Assembly (NCBI GenBank): GCA_958295605.1
Contig: OY282504.1
Span: 41,687,133 to 41,751,132, forward strand
Direction of reading: 5' to 3'
From: Ajuga chamaepitys
Lineage: Eukaryota; Streptophyta; Magnoliopsida; Lamiales; Lamiaceae
Length of the DNA stretch: 64,000 nt
This document shows positions 46,237-58,402 of the stretch, in pieces. The notes below the pieces were generated by a model. That model searched no databases, was not told the origin of the DNA, and saw nothing but the letters and a program-made list of their open reading frames with translations. The position numbers were made by a program, and so were the translations under genes. Position 1 is the first letter of the stretch. Each line of letters begins with the position of its first letter.

Positions 46237-46581
46237 CACTTTCGGCGGTTGAACTCCTCCGAACTTCTGATTTGGCATATGGCAAAGACAATCACTTATG
46301 GGTATGATTTCCTCATCTGTGTCATCTTGCACAACCTGAGCACGTCTCTGTTGTTGTGGTGGTGGTTGTCGTTGTTGCAGATTAGTAACTCTGTCATCTA
46401 AATTGGGTAAAGCCCCTAGTATCCGATTCAGTGCCTCCTCTTGGTTCAGATTTTGTGGGACATTCTCCATATCGATTGTGGGATTTCTTCTCATTCGGTA
46501 TCGGTGGGTAGTTGCCTCAATTTCAGGATCGAAAGAAACAAGATGCTCTTTTCCTTTTGACCTAGTTTGCATGTGAAACCT
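46237..46581 (-). pseudogene. Athila-type gag, N-terminal piece (inverted)
   Basis: On the minus strand it starts MQTRSKGKEHLVSFDPEIEA (ATG at 46581), matching the start of the gag at 2614. It continues through NQEEALNRILGALPNLDDRV to QKFGGVQPPK and breaks at about 46237, equal to about residue 112 of that gag. The rest of the gag is on the opposite strand from 43005, so the gene was split and one half inverted. The N-terminal reading frame itself is open. Confidence 0.8.
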
Positions 46582-46735
46582 GAAAACACCACAAAAACAG
46601 AAGTACCACGTAATACTGAAATAAATTAAATAAATACAACAAAAATTAAATAACAAAATTTGAAATTGCAGAAAAATAAAATCTAGTCTGGTATCCTCCT
46701 ATTACTCAGTATAAAAACTAAGATGCTAAATCTAT

Positions 46736-46753
46736 TCCCCGGCAACGACGCCA
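46736..46753 (-). other. Primer binding site (tRNA-Asp type), minus strand
   Basis: On the minus strand TGGCGTCGTTGCCGGGGA, one base different from the site at 2440. Confidence 0.85.
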
Positions 46754-46759
46754 AAACCT

Positions 46760-47756
46760 TAACAAGCTCTAATTTTAACCCATAATTACCGCAAGTGTAC
46801 GGGTGTAGATGTATATAGTGGAAGTCAAGGTCGATCTACAGAGAATAGGTTAACGTAGTTCGATACCCTAATAACTCATAGACAAACAATGTTCAACAAT
46901 AAAATAAACAAAGAAAGATTAAACCCGAATCTTAAGTTGCTGATCTTCATCGCGTCTTGCTCATTGATACTCTTTCCCAAGCCCTGTACTTGAAAGTATA
47001 TAAAATTATGAGTTCCTCCTCAAAATCTCGAGCTTGGGCCTCTTTTTATAAGTTGGGGACGAACCTTGGGAGATATTAGGGAAAAATTCTCTTTAGATTA
47101 GGATTTAGACATTAAAATCTACACGGAAGTGCATCCGCGTGCATGCATGGCACGGTTGCGTTGAACCCTAACAAAAAAATGCTTAAAACGAGTGATTTTG
47201 GCGCGACCGCTTAGGTTTTGATGCGACCGAAAGGTCTGACTTCTAAGCTATTTGTAAGGGTCTTTCGATCATTTTTGGGTTTTGTCTCTTTCTGGCAAAG
47301 TTGTAGCCCTTTGAATTAGCTTTCCAACACCACCGATTTCACCCAAGTCAAAGTTGTATATCTCAAGGTATGGCCAAAATACTAGAGGTGTGTCAAGTTA
47401 ATAGAAAACTTCACTTTTGGGAAGCTTTTCGACGCGATCACACGCCATATTGACGCGACTGCGTTGGTTAGGCAGCGTGTTATCCATGTTCTAGGCCACT
47501 TTTGATGCGGCCGCGTCCGTGGTCAACCTTTTTGCTCTTTTAACTCTCTTTTCGCCCGTTTTTATTATATTTGACTTGTTTCTTCTCTGAACTTCGTCCA
47601 AATGGAATAAATTCCCCTAATTAACTCCAAAACAAGTCGAAACACATGAATGACCCCATATAACACATATAAATGAATCCCGGCCAAATATACATACAAA
47701 TATTACAAAATAAACACTTAAATCGACATAAATGCATGCATACACAAAGTGTATCA
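46760..47756 (-). repeat. 5' LTR of the inverted Athila-type half
   Basis: About 997 bp, starting TGATACACTTTGTGTATGCA on the minus strand and ending near CTTGTTA just before the primer site. It shares the layout of the LTR at 1057. Its CG-rich repeats have a third form (GACGCGACTGCG, GATGCGGCCGCGTC, GACGCGATCACGC) at 47100-47520. On the minus strand a TATA-like CTTATAAAAAG lies near 47050. Confidence 0.8.
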
Positions 47757-49052
47757 GTCCTTCAGCAGTCAGGACTATCATTAAGTTTGTTTTCTAATCT
47801 ACATAATTCTCCCCTTCTAATTTGTTTTCTTTGAGTATGTTAAACAGTGGATTAAAGCTTGACATGTTGAACTGAGAATAAAACATGCATTCATATTAAT
47901 ATCTAATTAACACAAACATTATCACATAATTTGATCACATGTTTTATTTCAAAATCTCATAAAATGATATATACATGCATCATCCAACATCTTAAAATAA
48001 TTTAAGCACGTCACGTTGAGTGTGAATGTTTAGTTAAATACATTTAAGAAGGTTACAAACAAAATAGTTACAAACCTTTAATTCAAAATTAATAGTTGGC
48101 TTTCACATGGCCATATAAAATTGACAGGAACTTCGTGGGGAAGTTAATTTTATCAATCTTATATCTAAGTATAAACCATAACTTAACACAGGATTATCAC
48201 TCAGTTTTGTATAAGCCTTCGTTGGGAAGGTCATATCGCCACTTAAAATAACCCACAGTTATCTTATGAAATTTATTCTAGTGAACTCGTTTTTGGCATA
48301 TCTGTTAGGGAGAAAAATGCATATCAATGCGTAGCCAAATACTTCACTGAAATAAATCAGTTATGGAGGTCATTAATTAATTTATTGTCCAGAATAAATT
48401 AAAATTAAAACACTTAGTAATTTTGATCAATGAGATTTTCTAGGTTCCTCATACACAAAGTAAAACCAAAACATAAATTAAACACATATTAGACAATTAA
48501 ATACAATTATCATGGTTTAATTTTCCCGTTTTGAAACAAGAAACCCTATTGTTTGAGCCTCTGTCGCAGCATCCGTCGCGGGTGCGATGCACCATCGGGG
48601 TCGTAAAGCCCCCGATGCAGAACAAGATGCAGTTCGCACCACTTGTCGTGGTTGCGACTCACGATCGCGGTCGCGATGTCCTCGGCGCATAACATGTTGC
48701 AGTTCGCACTATTAGTCGCGGTTGCGATACTCTCGGTGCAGAACAACCTTCAGTTCGCACCGTCTCCGATTCTTTTAATCCGTCTTCATCTTCATCTTTG
48801 ATCTGTGACAATTTACTTACAAAAAATAAATCTAACATCTAGACTAATCTATTACATAAAAATAGATATAATCTACTCGTGGATTTTCTGACGAGAAAAA
48901 CGAATCTGAACGAATCAGACTAAAAAAACGTTCAATCTAACATGAATTTAAACATACATCAATAGCCATGATAATTGAATTCTTGCCAAATAGATCTAAC
49001 CGTTCTACTATCCCATTTCAAATAGAAGTAAATTTGACTTTTAAAAATTTAA
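47757..49052. other. Unassigned sequence with a CG-rich repeat
   Basis: I found no protein homology. The AT-rich first part includes a direct/inverted GAACTTCGTGGGGAAG and CCTTCGTTGGGAAGG pair. At 48546-48770 short units CAGTTCGCACC..GTCGCGGTTGCGA repeat about four times. From about 49053 copia 3' sequence begins. Probably retrotransposon leader or LTR DNA. Confidence 0.45.
48546..48770. repeat. TCGCGGTTGCGAT repeat cluster
   Basis: Four drifting units of about 60-65 bp combine a self-complementary-like GTCGCGG(T/G)TGCGA block, ATCGCGGTCGCGAT in one unit, with (T)GCAGTTCGCAC. It is a CpG-rich island in AT-rich DNA. Confidence 0.7.
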
Positions 49053-51332
49053 TTCGCAATTAGGACATGATGTAGTATACTTAAAAGCAGACTTTGAATA
49101 TAAGTGGGAGATTGTTAGGGTTATACTGTAAAGCATGCTTTTAAGTGCTGCTTTGTATAGATACTATTTTTTGCACTTTAATGAATGAGAATAAATTATC
49201 ACTATTTGACTCAAATATTATGAATGTTATATATATTTATTGCATATTGTTTGAATACTTTACATTGTAGACAATGTGGTGTGTGGTAGATCACAGAAGA
49301 TCACATTGTCGATTCCTTGTAATAAGTATAATAATTCACAACTTAGATGGAATTGAATTAAAAATCCATTGGTAGAATACAGATGATCGTGTCTATAATA
49401 AGTTGATTAGATAACAGATTGCTAAATTAATGCAGAAAATCGTGTCTTGGTAAAACAAGTTGATTATGTCCCCTTGGTGAGCTCAAAATGTTTATCATAT
49501 CAAACCTGTACAGTTGATTAACTTCTGATATGATAATAATGTTGAGTTGTTTGTTCTCAAGGAATAAAATATATTAATTAATTAAAGTATTCAGTAGGCT
49601 AAATTAATTAATGGACATTGAATCTTAAACAATGGAAATAATAACCTGCAGCCATATTTCGTAATATGGATTAGGATGGGTAGTTCAATATTAATTCTAT
49701 AGTGGAATGAATTAATATTAATGAGTTAAAATAATATTGATGACTCAATATGGATATCTACGCTCATTGGGAGGCCCAATCCTATTCCTCCTAAAGGCTC
49801 CTTGGGTAGCCCAATAAAAGTCTATTAACTAAGAGGATAAGGATTAATATGGAGTAGGAGATAGGAAAATATATGGATAAATCTAATTCCAAAGGGGATA
49901 GTATTTTATCCATATTTTTCCTCTTCTAAGTAGGAGAGGATTTTGAAATCCCCTCTTTACTTGGAGGCCAAGTTTTCGGCCCCTACACCTATAAATAGGG
50001 AACCAATCTTGGCCCCCATATGCCATAAGAGATACACAAAGTGTGTGGCTGTTTTTTCATAGAAAATTAATCCTTCCTTGGGAGTTGAAAGTTCGTTTAA
50101 TTTTCCACCGAATTGGCGAGCTTGGACTTAGGGAATACTAAAGAAGATCTTTGGGTTGAAAGGAAGGATGGATTAATTTTCTATGAAAAAACAACCACAC
50201 TTATGTATCTCTTATGGCATATAGGGATCAAGATTGGTCCTCTATTTATAGTTGTAGGGGCCGAAAACTTGGCCTTCAAGTAAAAAGGGGATTTCAAAAT
50301 CCTTTCTTACTTGGGAGAGGAAAAATATGGATAAAATCCTATCCCCTCTGGAATTAGATTTATCCATATCTTTTCCTATCTCCTACTCCATATTAATCCT
50401 TATCGTCTTAGTTAATGAACTTTTATTGGGCTACCCCTCTAGGAGGAATAGGATTGGGCCTCCCAATGGGCCTAGATATCCATATAGAGCCATCAATATT
50501 ATTCTAGCCCATTAATATTAATTCGTTCCACTATAAAATCAATATTGAACTACTCATCCTAATTCATATTACGAAATATGACTCCCGATTACTATTTTCC
50601 GTGTTTAAGATTCAGTGTCCATTAATTAATTTAAGCTACTGAATGATTTAAATAATTAATATCTTTTATTCCTTGAGAACAAACAACTCAACATAATTAT
50701 CATATCGGAAGTTAATCCACCGTATAGGTTTGATATGATAAACATTTTGAGTCCATCAAGGGGACATAATCAACTTGTTTTACCAAGACACGATTTTCTG
50801 TATTAATTTAGCAATTTTTCATATAATTAATAATATTGCCCAAACTATAGAGCATTGAGTCTCATTGACTATTTTCCCAAAATAAATCAAAGCAACATTA
50901 ATTCATTATATACAATCCCAATTAAGTGACAGAAATTAAGAAATCAATAACCACTGAGATCTAGTTTTTCTATCAAGGCAGTCTAGAAAAAATATCTCGA
51001 TGTTGGTCCAATTCGGTGCAACAAATGCACTAGTGTAATCTCTTGGTCAAGACAAACCAATCCGAGCCTTACATATCAACTTCTACCAATGGATTGTTCA
51101 ATTCCATCTATGTTGTGAATCATTATACTTATTACAAGGAACCGACAATGTGATCTTCTGTGATCTACCACACACCACATTGTCTACAATGTAGAATATT
51201 AAAACAATATGCAATAAATATATATAACATTTAAGGCAAACAGTGATAATTTATTCTCATTCATTAAAGAGCAAGAAGCAGTATATATACAAAGCAACAC
51301 TTAAAAGCATGCTTCGCAGTATAACCCTAACA
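49053..51332. repeat. 2.2 kb inverted copia LTR pair
   Basis: A plus-strand copia 3' end (about 60 bp with polypurine tract AAGTGGGAGA at 49102-49111) is followed by a plus-strand LTR from TGTTAGGG (49113) to about 50163. This is joined to a minus-strand LTR running from about 50164 to 51332. The arms are 49113-50080 and about 50165-51332, separated by about 85 bp of LTR. Both LTRs lack their last 300-400 bp, seen complete at 37603-37915. Confidence 0.85.
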
Positions 51333-51349
51333 AGAACCACACAAGGTAA
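51333..51349 (-). pseudogene. RNase H fragment between two insertions
   Basis: Seventeen bases encode, on the minus strand, TLCGS of the copia RNase H. On one side they are cut by the solo LTR (target duplication GTAA at 51346-51349) and on the other by the composite element (AGAAC at 51333-51337). They join 52716 and 37602 into one reading: ASYVF-TLCGS-CISWK. Confidence 0.75.
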
Positions 51350-52711
51350 TGTAGGAATTATATCTATTAAAATACTCTTGTAGAAAGTAATATAATTAAT
51401 CTCTTTCCCTAGGACCCTTCTTGGTTGTCATAATTTGTATCCTTATTGATTAACCCTAGAGGTGGATCTATAAATTTATATAAACTAAAACATGCGCCTA
51501 TAACACATAAGTTAAGGGATTCGACCTGATAGTTGTTTACACAAGAGGTCGATTTTTTATTGAATGATTTCTGACTCCAGTCTTGACCTTCTGGACTATA
51601 TTAAACCGCCGCCGCCTACTCTCTCTTTCTCTCTATTCAGTGATTTTTTTGTAGTGTTAATTCTTCTATATTCACAGAATGAGAGACCATGTATTTATAA
51701 TACATGGTTGAGTGCGGGCCAAGCCTGATAGTTTAATTTCTTCTAGGATTAGGAACTTAATTCATTATTAGGAATTTAATTATCTATTCCTACTTGGACT
51801 AGGAGTCCATATGGGCCAATTCAGGGATCAAATACAAGAAATAAAGATGGGCCTAACCATGAATTAATTCTTCCTTATTCAGCCCAGAACATAATTACTT
51901 CATAAATATTAATTCATTCCACTAGAGAATTAATACTAACTTACCCCTTTATTCCCAAGTTGAGTCGGGGCTTGAATTAGACTTAATTAATCCCCGTATT
52001 TAAGATATCGAATATCCATTAATTAATTAAAGTCTCTGGCAACATAAATTAATTAGTTTCTTATTTATTCCTTAAGTAGTACCACTCAACCTTATTGTAC
52101 CTGAACGTAATCAACCTGCAGGGTTTAGTACAATAAACCTTTTGAGCTCCTTAATGGGATATCATCATCCTAAACGGATACAATTACCTAAATCTGAATT
52201 ATCAATTATTATATGCAAGTTGCTGTCATCCAAAATACATAGTATAAAAGTTATAACTTAACTCTTGCCCATAGTAAATCAAAGTGACACACAAACAAGC
52301 ATTCATAACTGTAATCTTATTTAGGCTTTAGATTATTATAAGTCACCGAGATCTCTAGTTCTTCACTAAGGTCACGCAGAAGAACTTATCTCACTGTGAT
52401 TCTATCAATAGGTAAATATGTACCAGTATAAGTAAATAGTCAAGATAAACTATTCCTATATAATACTGTAGCCTAAACCAACAACTCGTCCTCAAGTTGT
52501 CTGAGCTATGATTTACATTTTATATCTCATTAAGTTTAACCAATCATATGATCTTCTGTGATCTACAACACACCATATGATCTACTTATTTGCAAGAGAT
52601 ATGGGGACACATACATAGTGAAAATGCAAATATAATCAAATAGGAGATAAACAGTAAATAACTGGAAACATTGTATATAAAAGGTTTTGCTTTCAGTATA
52701 CAAATCCAACA
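51350..52711 (-). mobile_element. Solo copia LTR
   Basis: 1362 bp from TGTAGGAATT to ATCCAACA, flanked by GTAA on both sides (51346-51349, 52712-52715). On the minus strand it starts TGTTGGATTTG and has a TATA-like TATTATAAATAC near 51690. No internal region is attached, so it is a solo LTR left by recombination. It lies inside the RNase H of the host copia. Confidence 0.75.
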
Positions 52712-52715
52712 GTAA

Positions 52716-54420
52716 ACACATAAGAAGCAGTAGTTTTTTTTTTTTTTTATTATCCCTATCATTAGCATAATAAGAATCCCCATAACCAAAAAATTTAGCA
52801 CCTCCAGAACACTAAGAGAAAGTTAAATTAACATTGACAATGGATTTCAAATATCTATGAAGCCACTTTAAAGCATTTCAAAGGGGAAAACCAGGATTAG
52901 ACATGTAATCTACTCAAGCAACTCACAAAATATGCAATCTAACCATGAGATACATGACTGAACCTATATCACTAGAATATGAAACCTTCTTCGTATCATT
53001 AATTTCACTTTACATAGCACAAAGTGAAAACCATAAGGCACATTAACAGGTTTAGCATTCGACATGTGAAATCTACCCAAAATCTTTTCAACATATTAAA
53101 TCTGTTTTATGCCAAGAATCCTTTTCATATCACCTAAGTCTTTCATGTCAAAATATTCTCATAGACATTTTTGCACATGCATAATAGACTTATGGCATGG
53201 AAAAATCAACATATCATCCACATAGATCAATAGAAAAACAAGCATATTCTTAAAATACAAGCAATAATCAACAACACTTTACACAAAGTTCAAAGATTGC
53301 ATGCACTTATCAAATCTAATATTCTATTGCCTAGGTCATTGATTAAGACCATACAAAGCCTTTTTCAAAAACAAACACAGTTACGTCTAGGAGGATCAAT
53401 AAATCCCTCGGTCTGTTTCATATAAATGTTTCTATGAAGATCACCATGCAAGAAGGAAGTAGTCACGTCCATTTGTTTCAATTTCCAAATCAAAATGTGC
53501 AACTAATGCAAGCATAATACGGACAATGGTGAATTTAACAACATGCGCAAAGATTTCAACATAATCATTCCCTCATTTTGAGTAAATCTGCTAGCAACAA
53601 GTCTAGCTTTGAACTTATTCAGATTCTTCCTTGACCTTTTACAGTCCACAACAGAACAATTTCTAGGTTTAGTAACAACAATCCATGTTTGATTTACATG
53701 CAAGGAAATCATCTCACTTTTCATAACATCAAGCCATTTATCAGAATATTTAGATTATGATGCTTCACGATACGTCTTCGGTTCATTGTATTCAAGGGAC
53801 TCGACTCATTAATGTTGAACTCAGGAATATCCCACATAGGCATATTGCAAATATCATCTCCCTAAGTTTCCTAATGGTTCTTCTAACTCTATCTCTAGCA
53901 AGTTGATAGTCATGTAATTCATTCACATCATGCTCATCATGTGAATCCTACTCCACCTCATTAGAAGCATTCTCATCGTGATTTTCTACATTTAAAATAT
54001 CCAAATTATCATGCACTTCAGGAGTATTTTCAGATTGGTTAACAAGAAGCAATTACTCCACCTCAAATGGAGTAGTATTAGGTTCAACAGTAGAATCAGG
54101 CAAATGAGCATGTGAACAAGGAAAATTCATTTTCATTGAAATAACATCTCTACATATCACAACCTTAAAGGCCGGTTCACTGCTGATCCATAATCTACAA
54201 CCCTTACCTCTTCAGGATATCCCAAGAAAACATATTTCGTGAATCTAAGATCAAGTTTATCACCTTTTTTATGCACAAAAGCAACACAACCAAACACTCT
54301 CCAATTAGAAAAATCAAGCGGCTTTCCCCTAAAATATGAATTCAGTCAATTTCCCTCTAAAGGGAACAAATGGGGACCTCTTTATTAGATAAGCATCAAT
54401 ACATACAGTTTCACCCCTGC
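52716..54420 (-). pseudogene. Host copia: integrase end, reverse transcriptase, RNase H start
   Basis: On the minus strand: VFGCVAFVHKKGDKLDLRFTK and YVFLGYPEE (54300-54210, the integrase C-terminal part), NQTWIVV and FKARLVASRFTQNEG (53690-53580), MDVTTSFLHG-like and RNIYMKQTEGFIDPP (53470-53395), LIYVDDMLIFPCH (about 53230-53195), and YGDSYYANDRDN near 52770. An A-run (T-run on the plus strand, 52734-52751) interrupts the RNase H. Numerous stops and shifts. This is the oldest copia of the nest; its RNase H continues at 51345 and 37602. Confidence 0.75.
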
Positions 54421-54424
54421 ATAA

Positions 54425-54840
54425 CAAGCTTTATACAATTTAAACCATAAAGTAATATAAGTTGGTTTAAGTGTATAAATTAGGAATTTTGTTTAAGAGT
54501 TTGATCAACTAAACTCTAACAATCTGCCCCCTTTTTGCTTCTACATAAAACCAATGTACAATCAAAACAAAATAAGTCAAACATATCAAACTCCTTCTAA
54601 ATTCAAGATATCCCAGTAACTCCCCTTGTAAAACAAATAATAAGAACAATAAGAGGATACTCAAAATATGCAAGGCAAAAACAAACAGATTCATTAAAGC
54701 AAACTTCAAAATAATCTAATAAAAATAAAACAAAACATAAATAACAACTAAAATTGTTTTGAACCACAAAAACAACCGAATCATAGACCCTGTAAAACAA
54801 ACACTTTTAGTCCTCCTCGTCATCCTTTTCTTCATCTCCT
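54425..54840 (-). mobile_element. Copia LTR start and polypurine tract fragment
   Basis: On the minus strand AAAAAGGGGGCAGAT (54523-54537) directly precedes TGTTAGAGTTTAGTTG (54522 downward), the classic copia polypurine tract and LTR start. Only about 100 bp of the LTR is left before integrase sequence of the host copia begins. The interior side extends to about 54840 without coding homology. Confidence 0.6.
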
Positions 54841-57130
54841 TTGTTGGATTTATCAGGGTACCTTAATTTGCAGCAAAATTGATTTCCTCGGATTGTATAC
54901 GGGTCGAACAACGGTCAATCCTCGATGATCACATAGTCTTGGTTGGGGTGGAAATCACTGGTGGAAATCCACCACTATCCATGACCCAAGAGCCATCTCC
55001 GATGGCTCGGAGAAATATACAAAGGTTTGGTTTCTCTCTGTTTCTCACGTAAGAGAGAAATAGTTCTCTCTACGTCTTGTCTAATACTGAGTGTACCCGG
55101 TACACTTAATAGTCCAAGTAAAGGGGGATAAGTGGGCCTATATTATGGGAGATGGGCCTCACATAATTACCCACTTCCAGTAATTGGGCCAGCCCACTTA
55201 AGCGGCCTTGCACTGTGCCCAATGGCCCGAGTCAAACCAACATCCTTCATCTCTAAGATCTTCATTGGAGAAATCATACACCCTAATGATATCATCATCA
55301 ACTTCCCCTGTCATGATTGCATCATCCGGTGGATTTCTCGAACTAGCCTCTACCTCGGTTTCAGTAGGAAATTCTCCATGTTGCTGAAGAATTTTCCTCC
55401 AGGGTGGACCGCTTTTAGCAAGGTTGGCTTCCGGATCGGCATCAACCTCAAGAATCAGTAAGGGTCCTTGTCCCTTCAATTTTGAAGGAGCATACCAGCT
55501 TCATCTGTTTGTTTTACATTCTTTGAACATAATTGGCACCAGTGAATCTCTAAATTTTGATGGCAGAAATGGTTTTCCTTTCTCCTTATACCTCCTAGTC
55601 CTTCATCTAGCTGCTTTCCTAGACATGTCCCGCATAGCCGAATAATTTTGTGGTTATTAGGAGCATGCTGAAGTAGTAACACTGAGATGAAGACTAAAGA
55701 CACATGAAAAATTCTTAACGACATACTATGTGGTAATCCAAACCTCAAAGTTTCACACAAATGAGAGAATAGGGACTCATTTCTCATTATCCATTTTGGT
55801 CACAAGCACATGTGGCATGAAATGCACGTTACGATGTGTCATTTCCCTAAAGGAAGCGTATGTCATTCACCAAACACATTGTACAAATCTTGGTCTGATG
55901 CTTTTCAGCAGTTAACCTGAGTTTTGTCCTTAGATGTCCTCAAGTTAACGTCTAACTCGAGAAACTCACATATGGCTATATGACAAGTTATAATTGGATA
56001 AACAAATATCCAATTCAATCACATGTTACCAACATCGATCTCATCTTAGCGTACTAAGGCGACATTCATAGGATCAACCAAATGAATTCTATACTAGTCT
56101 CATCTTCCATGCCATTTGACATTAGAGGTGATTACACGTGTGAGAGACCTAGTCAATTATCAACTTGTCTAACATACTTTTGAATGAATCGTCAATTTAA
56201 GTGTACATAAGTATCATAATCACCTCGCATAATTTGATAATATCCCAGATAAAGTCAAGTTGTGTTGTGTTTGGTTAGTGGTTGGAATCTTTCATAAGCT
56301 ACGACCCATTTATGGACTGTGAGTTGCCAATGCCCCCACTGAACTGCTTATCACTCCAAAATTACTCAACCAAAACATCTTCGCATTGTATAGGCAAAAG
56401 CTTGGCACTTTGCAAGAAGGATTACTTAGACACAGATATCCTCTGATCTATATCACCGTTCTGAGTATCAACTATGCATTATTCCAACAAAATCATAGTT
56501 CCTCCACTTAAGAGGATGATACAATGCTGCTACGACATTAGCAGAATCCTTTCAAGTGTTCTTCTACGCTTGTACTAGGAGATGATTAATGCTCAATGAC
56601 CAGACCCATGGCATAGCCTACATTAAGGCATACACATCTTAAATTTATTTCCAGCTCTTAGCAGTACAAGAATATTGTACGATGGACATTATAAACTTCC
56701 CTTATGAAGTTACTGGGTACATTAAGTGTCTTTAAAACTCCGCCTTTAGCCAATAAGAGTATTAGTGGATGCATGGGTGTCCACACGGAATCACTTTAAG
56801 ACTTTTACAAGTGATGCTTATACAATCACAAGTAGTCATCCAGATGATCCCTTAGAACCTTCACTTATCCCATAAGTAACCCTATCTATATCCTTCAATT
56901 CCGAGTTGTAAGACAACCCATCTATCAATGGTCATAATACTCAATCTCTTTGCTCACTGGCAAAATTTAGATTGCAAGTTTCCTTGTGGTGTTACAACTC
57001 TCAATGGCATCTGCTCATCATAATGAATAACATGAGATTAATACTTTAGTAAAATCTCATATATCATTGACTTGAGTAATGTCTGAGAGTGTTATTCCGA
57101 TTTCACGTGCACGAGCTATGAATCCTGATT
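54841..57130. other. Unassigned sequence with possible gene fragment
   Basis: Two kinds of DNA are present. At 55198-55660 the minus strand can be read as a broken frame: RTRRYKEKGKPFLPSKFRDS, then LKGQGPLLILEVDADPEANL, then SRNPPDDAIMTGEVDDDIIR. I do not recognise it; it may be a captured exon. From about 55790 to 57130 there is AT-balanced sequence without homology, possibly LTR DNA. CCGGTACACTT-type palindromic bits occur near 55097. Confidence 0.35.
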
Positions 57131-57176
57131 ACATTGTCTGGATGCACCGTGATCAACTCCTCTTTAGCTGGCTGGT

Positions 57177-58402
57177 CTATTCAACGAATAGACATAAATA
57201 ATGCTTTTCTGCATGGTACTTTGAAAGAAACAAGTTATATGACTCAACCTGAAGGTTTTGTTGACTCTAAAAACCCATGTCATGTTTGTAAGCTTGTTAA
57301 GTCACTCTATGGACTTAAATAAGCTCCTAGAGCTTGGACAGATACTCTTAAAGAGTTCCTGTTGTCACTTGGCTTTAAAACTTCGATTTCTGATAATTCT
57401 CTCTTCTATCAACATATTAACTCTAAGATTATTATTCTCCTTATTTATGTTGATGACATACTTGTTACAGGAGAGCGTAATAATCAAATCAGCAGTGTCA
57501 TAAAAGCTCTTGATACTAAGTTTGGCTTAAAAAATTTAGGTGAAGTGCAATATTTTCTAGGCTTGGAAGTTCACAGAAACAAAGAATCCTTGTTATTAAA
57601 TCAGCATAAATATGTTATAGATCTACTTAGAGATACAAATATGATTGACAGTAAGCCTAGTCCTACACCTTATAACACTGCACAAAAGTTACATGTTAAT
57701 GATAATGCTTTATTTGATTTGCCTTCTCTTTATAGAAGTAAAGTGGGCTTTCTTCAATATCTAACAATGACACGACCTGATCTAGCTTTTATTGTTAATA
57801 AGTTATCTCAGTTTCTTAATGCTCCAACTATCAATCATGGGAATGCTTGTAAAAAGGTTCTTAGATACATTAAAGGGACTGTTGCACTTGGACTAACATT
57901 AAAACCATTCTCTAGTCTATATTTTCATTGCTTTGTAAATGTTGATTATGTGAGCTCCATAGATGATAGAAGATCAATAGGAGGCTTTTGTGTCTTCCTT
58001 GGTTCAAATCTGATCACGTGGAGTTCAAAGAAACAAAGTGTTGTCTCAAGAAGTAGCACTGAGTTAGAGTACAGGTCCCTTGCCACTGCTGCTACTGATC
58101 TAATTTGGCTCAAATCTGTCTTCAATGAATTGGGTTTTGAAGTTCAAACTCCGTCCATAATCTAGTGTGATAACATGGGAGCTATATCTCTAGCCTCTAA
58201 TCTAGTGCTTCACGGCAAAAAAAAGCACATAAAAGTAAACATCCATTTTGTAAGGGAAAAGGTCCAACAACAACAATTGGAGATAAGACATATCTCAACT
58301 GAAGATCAGGTTACAGATGTGTTAACTAAAACTCTTGCCATTCAAAGATTTGATCATCTCTGCTCAAAGTTCATGCTCTCCCAACCACTTGGATACACAT
58401 AG
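57177..58402 (+). pseudogene. Copia reverse transcriptase and RNase H
   Basis: Homology starts inside the reverse transcriptase (SIQRIDINNAFLHGTLKE, then YMTQPEGFVDSKNPCHVCKL) and includes the catalytic LIYVDDILVTGE, FGLKNLGEVQYFLGLEVHRN and YLTMTRPDLAFIVNKLSQFL. The RNase H follows: YVSSIDDRRSIGGFCVFLGS, SVVSRSSTELEYRSLA, DNMGAISLASN and a normal C-terminus at 58402. It has only two visible lesions: TAA at 57319 for a Gln codon (YGLK.APRAW) and TAG at 58163 in SII.CDN. The front of the element is missing before about 57150, so it is a truncated but rather young copy on the opposite strand from the host copia. Confidence 0.85.

Larger units (their letters stand above)
37603..51332 (-). mobile_element. 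Composite insertion bounded by copia LTRs
   Basis: It begins TGTTGGGG (37603), ends CCCTAACA (51332), and is flanked by the perfect duplication AGAAC (37598-37602 and 51333-51337). The outer LTRs share an orientation: minus-strand 3' LTR at 37603-39082 and minus-strand 5' LTR remainder at 50164-51332. Inside are copia pol and gag on the minus strand, an Athila relative in two opposed halves, unassigned sequence and an inverted extra copia LTR. The duplication indicates one copia insertion that was later filled and rearranged. Confidence 0.8.
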
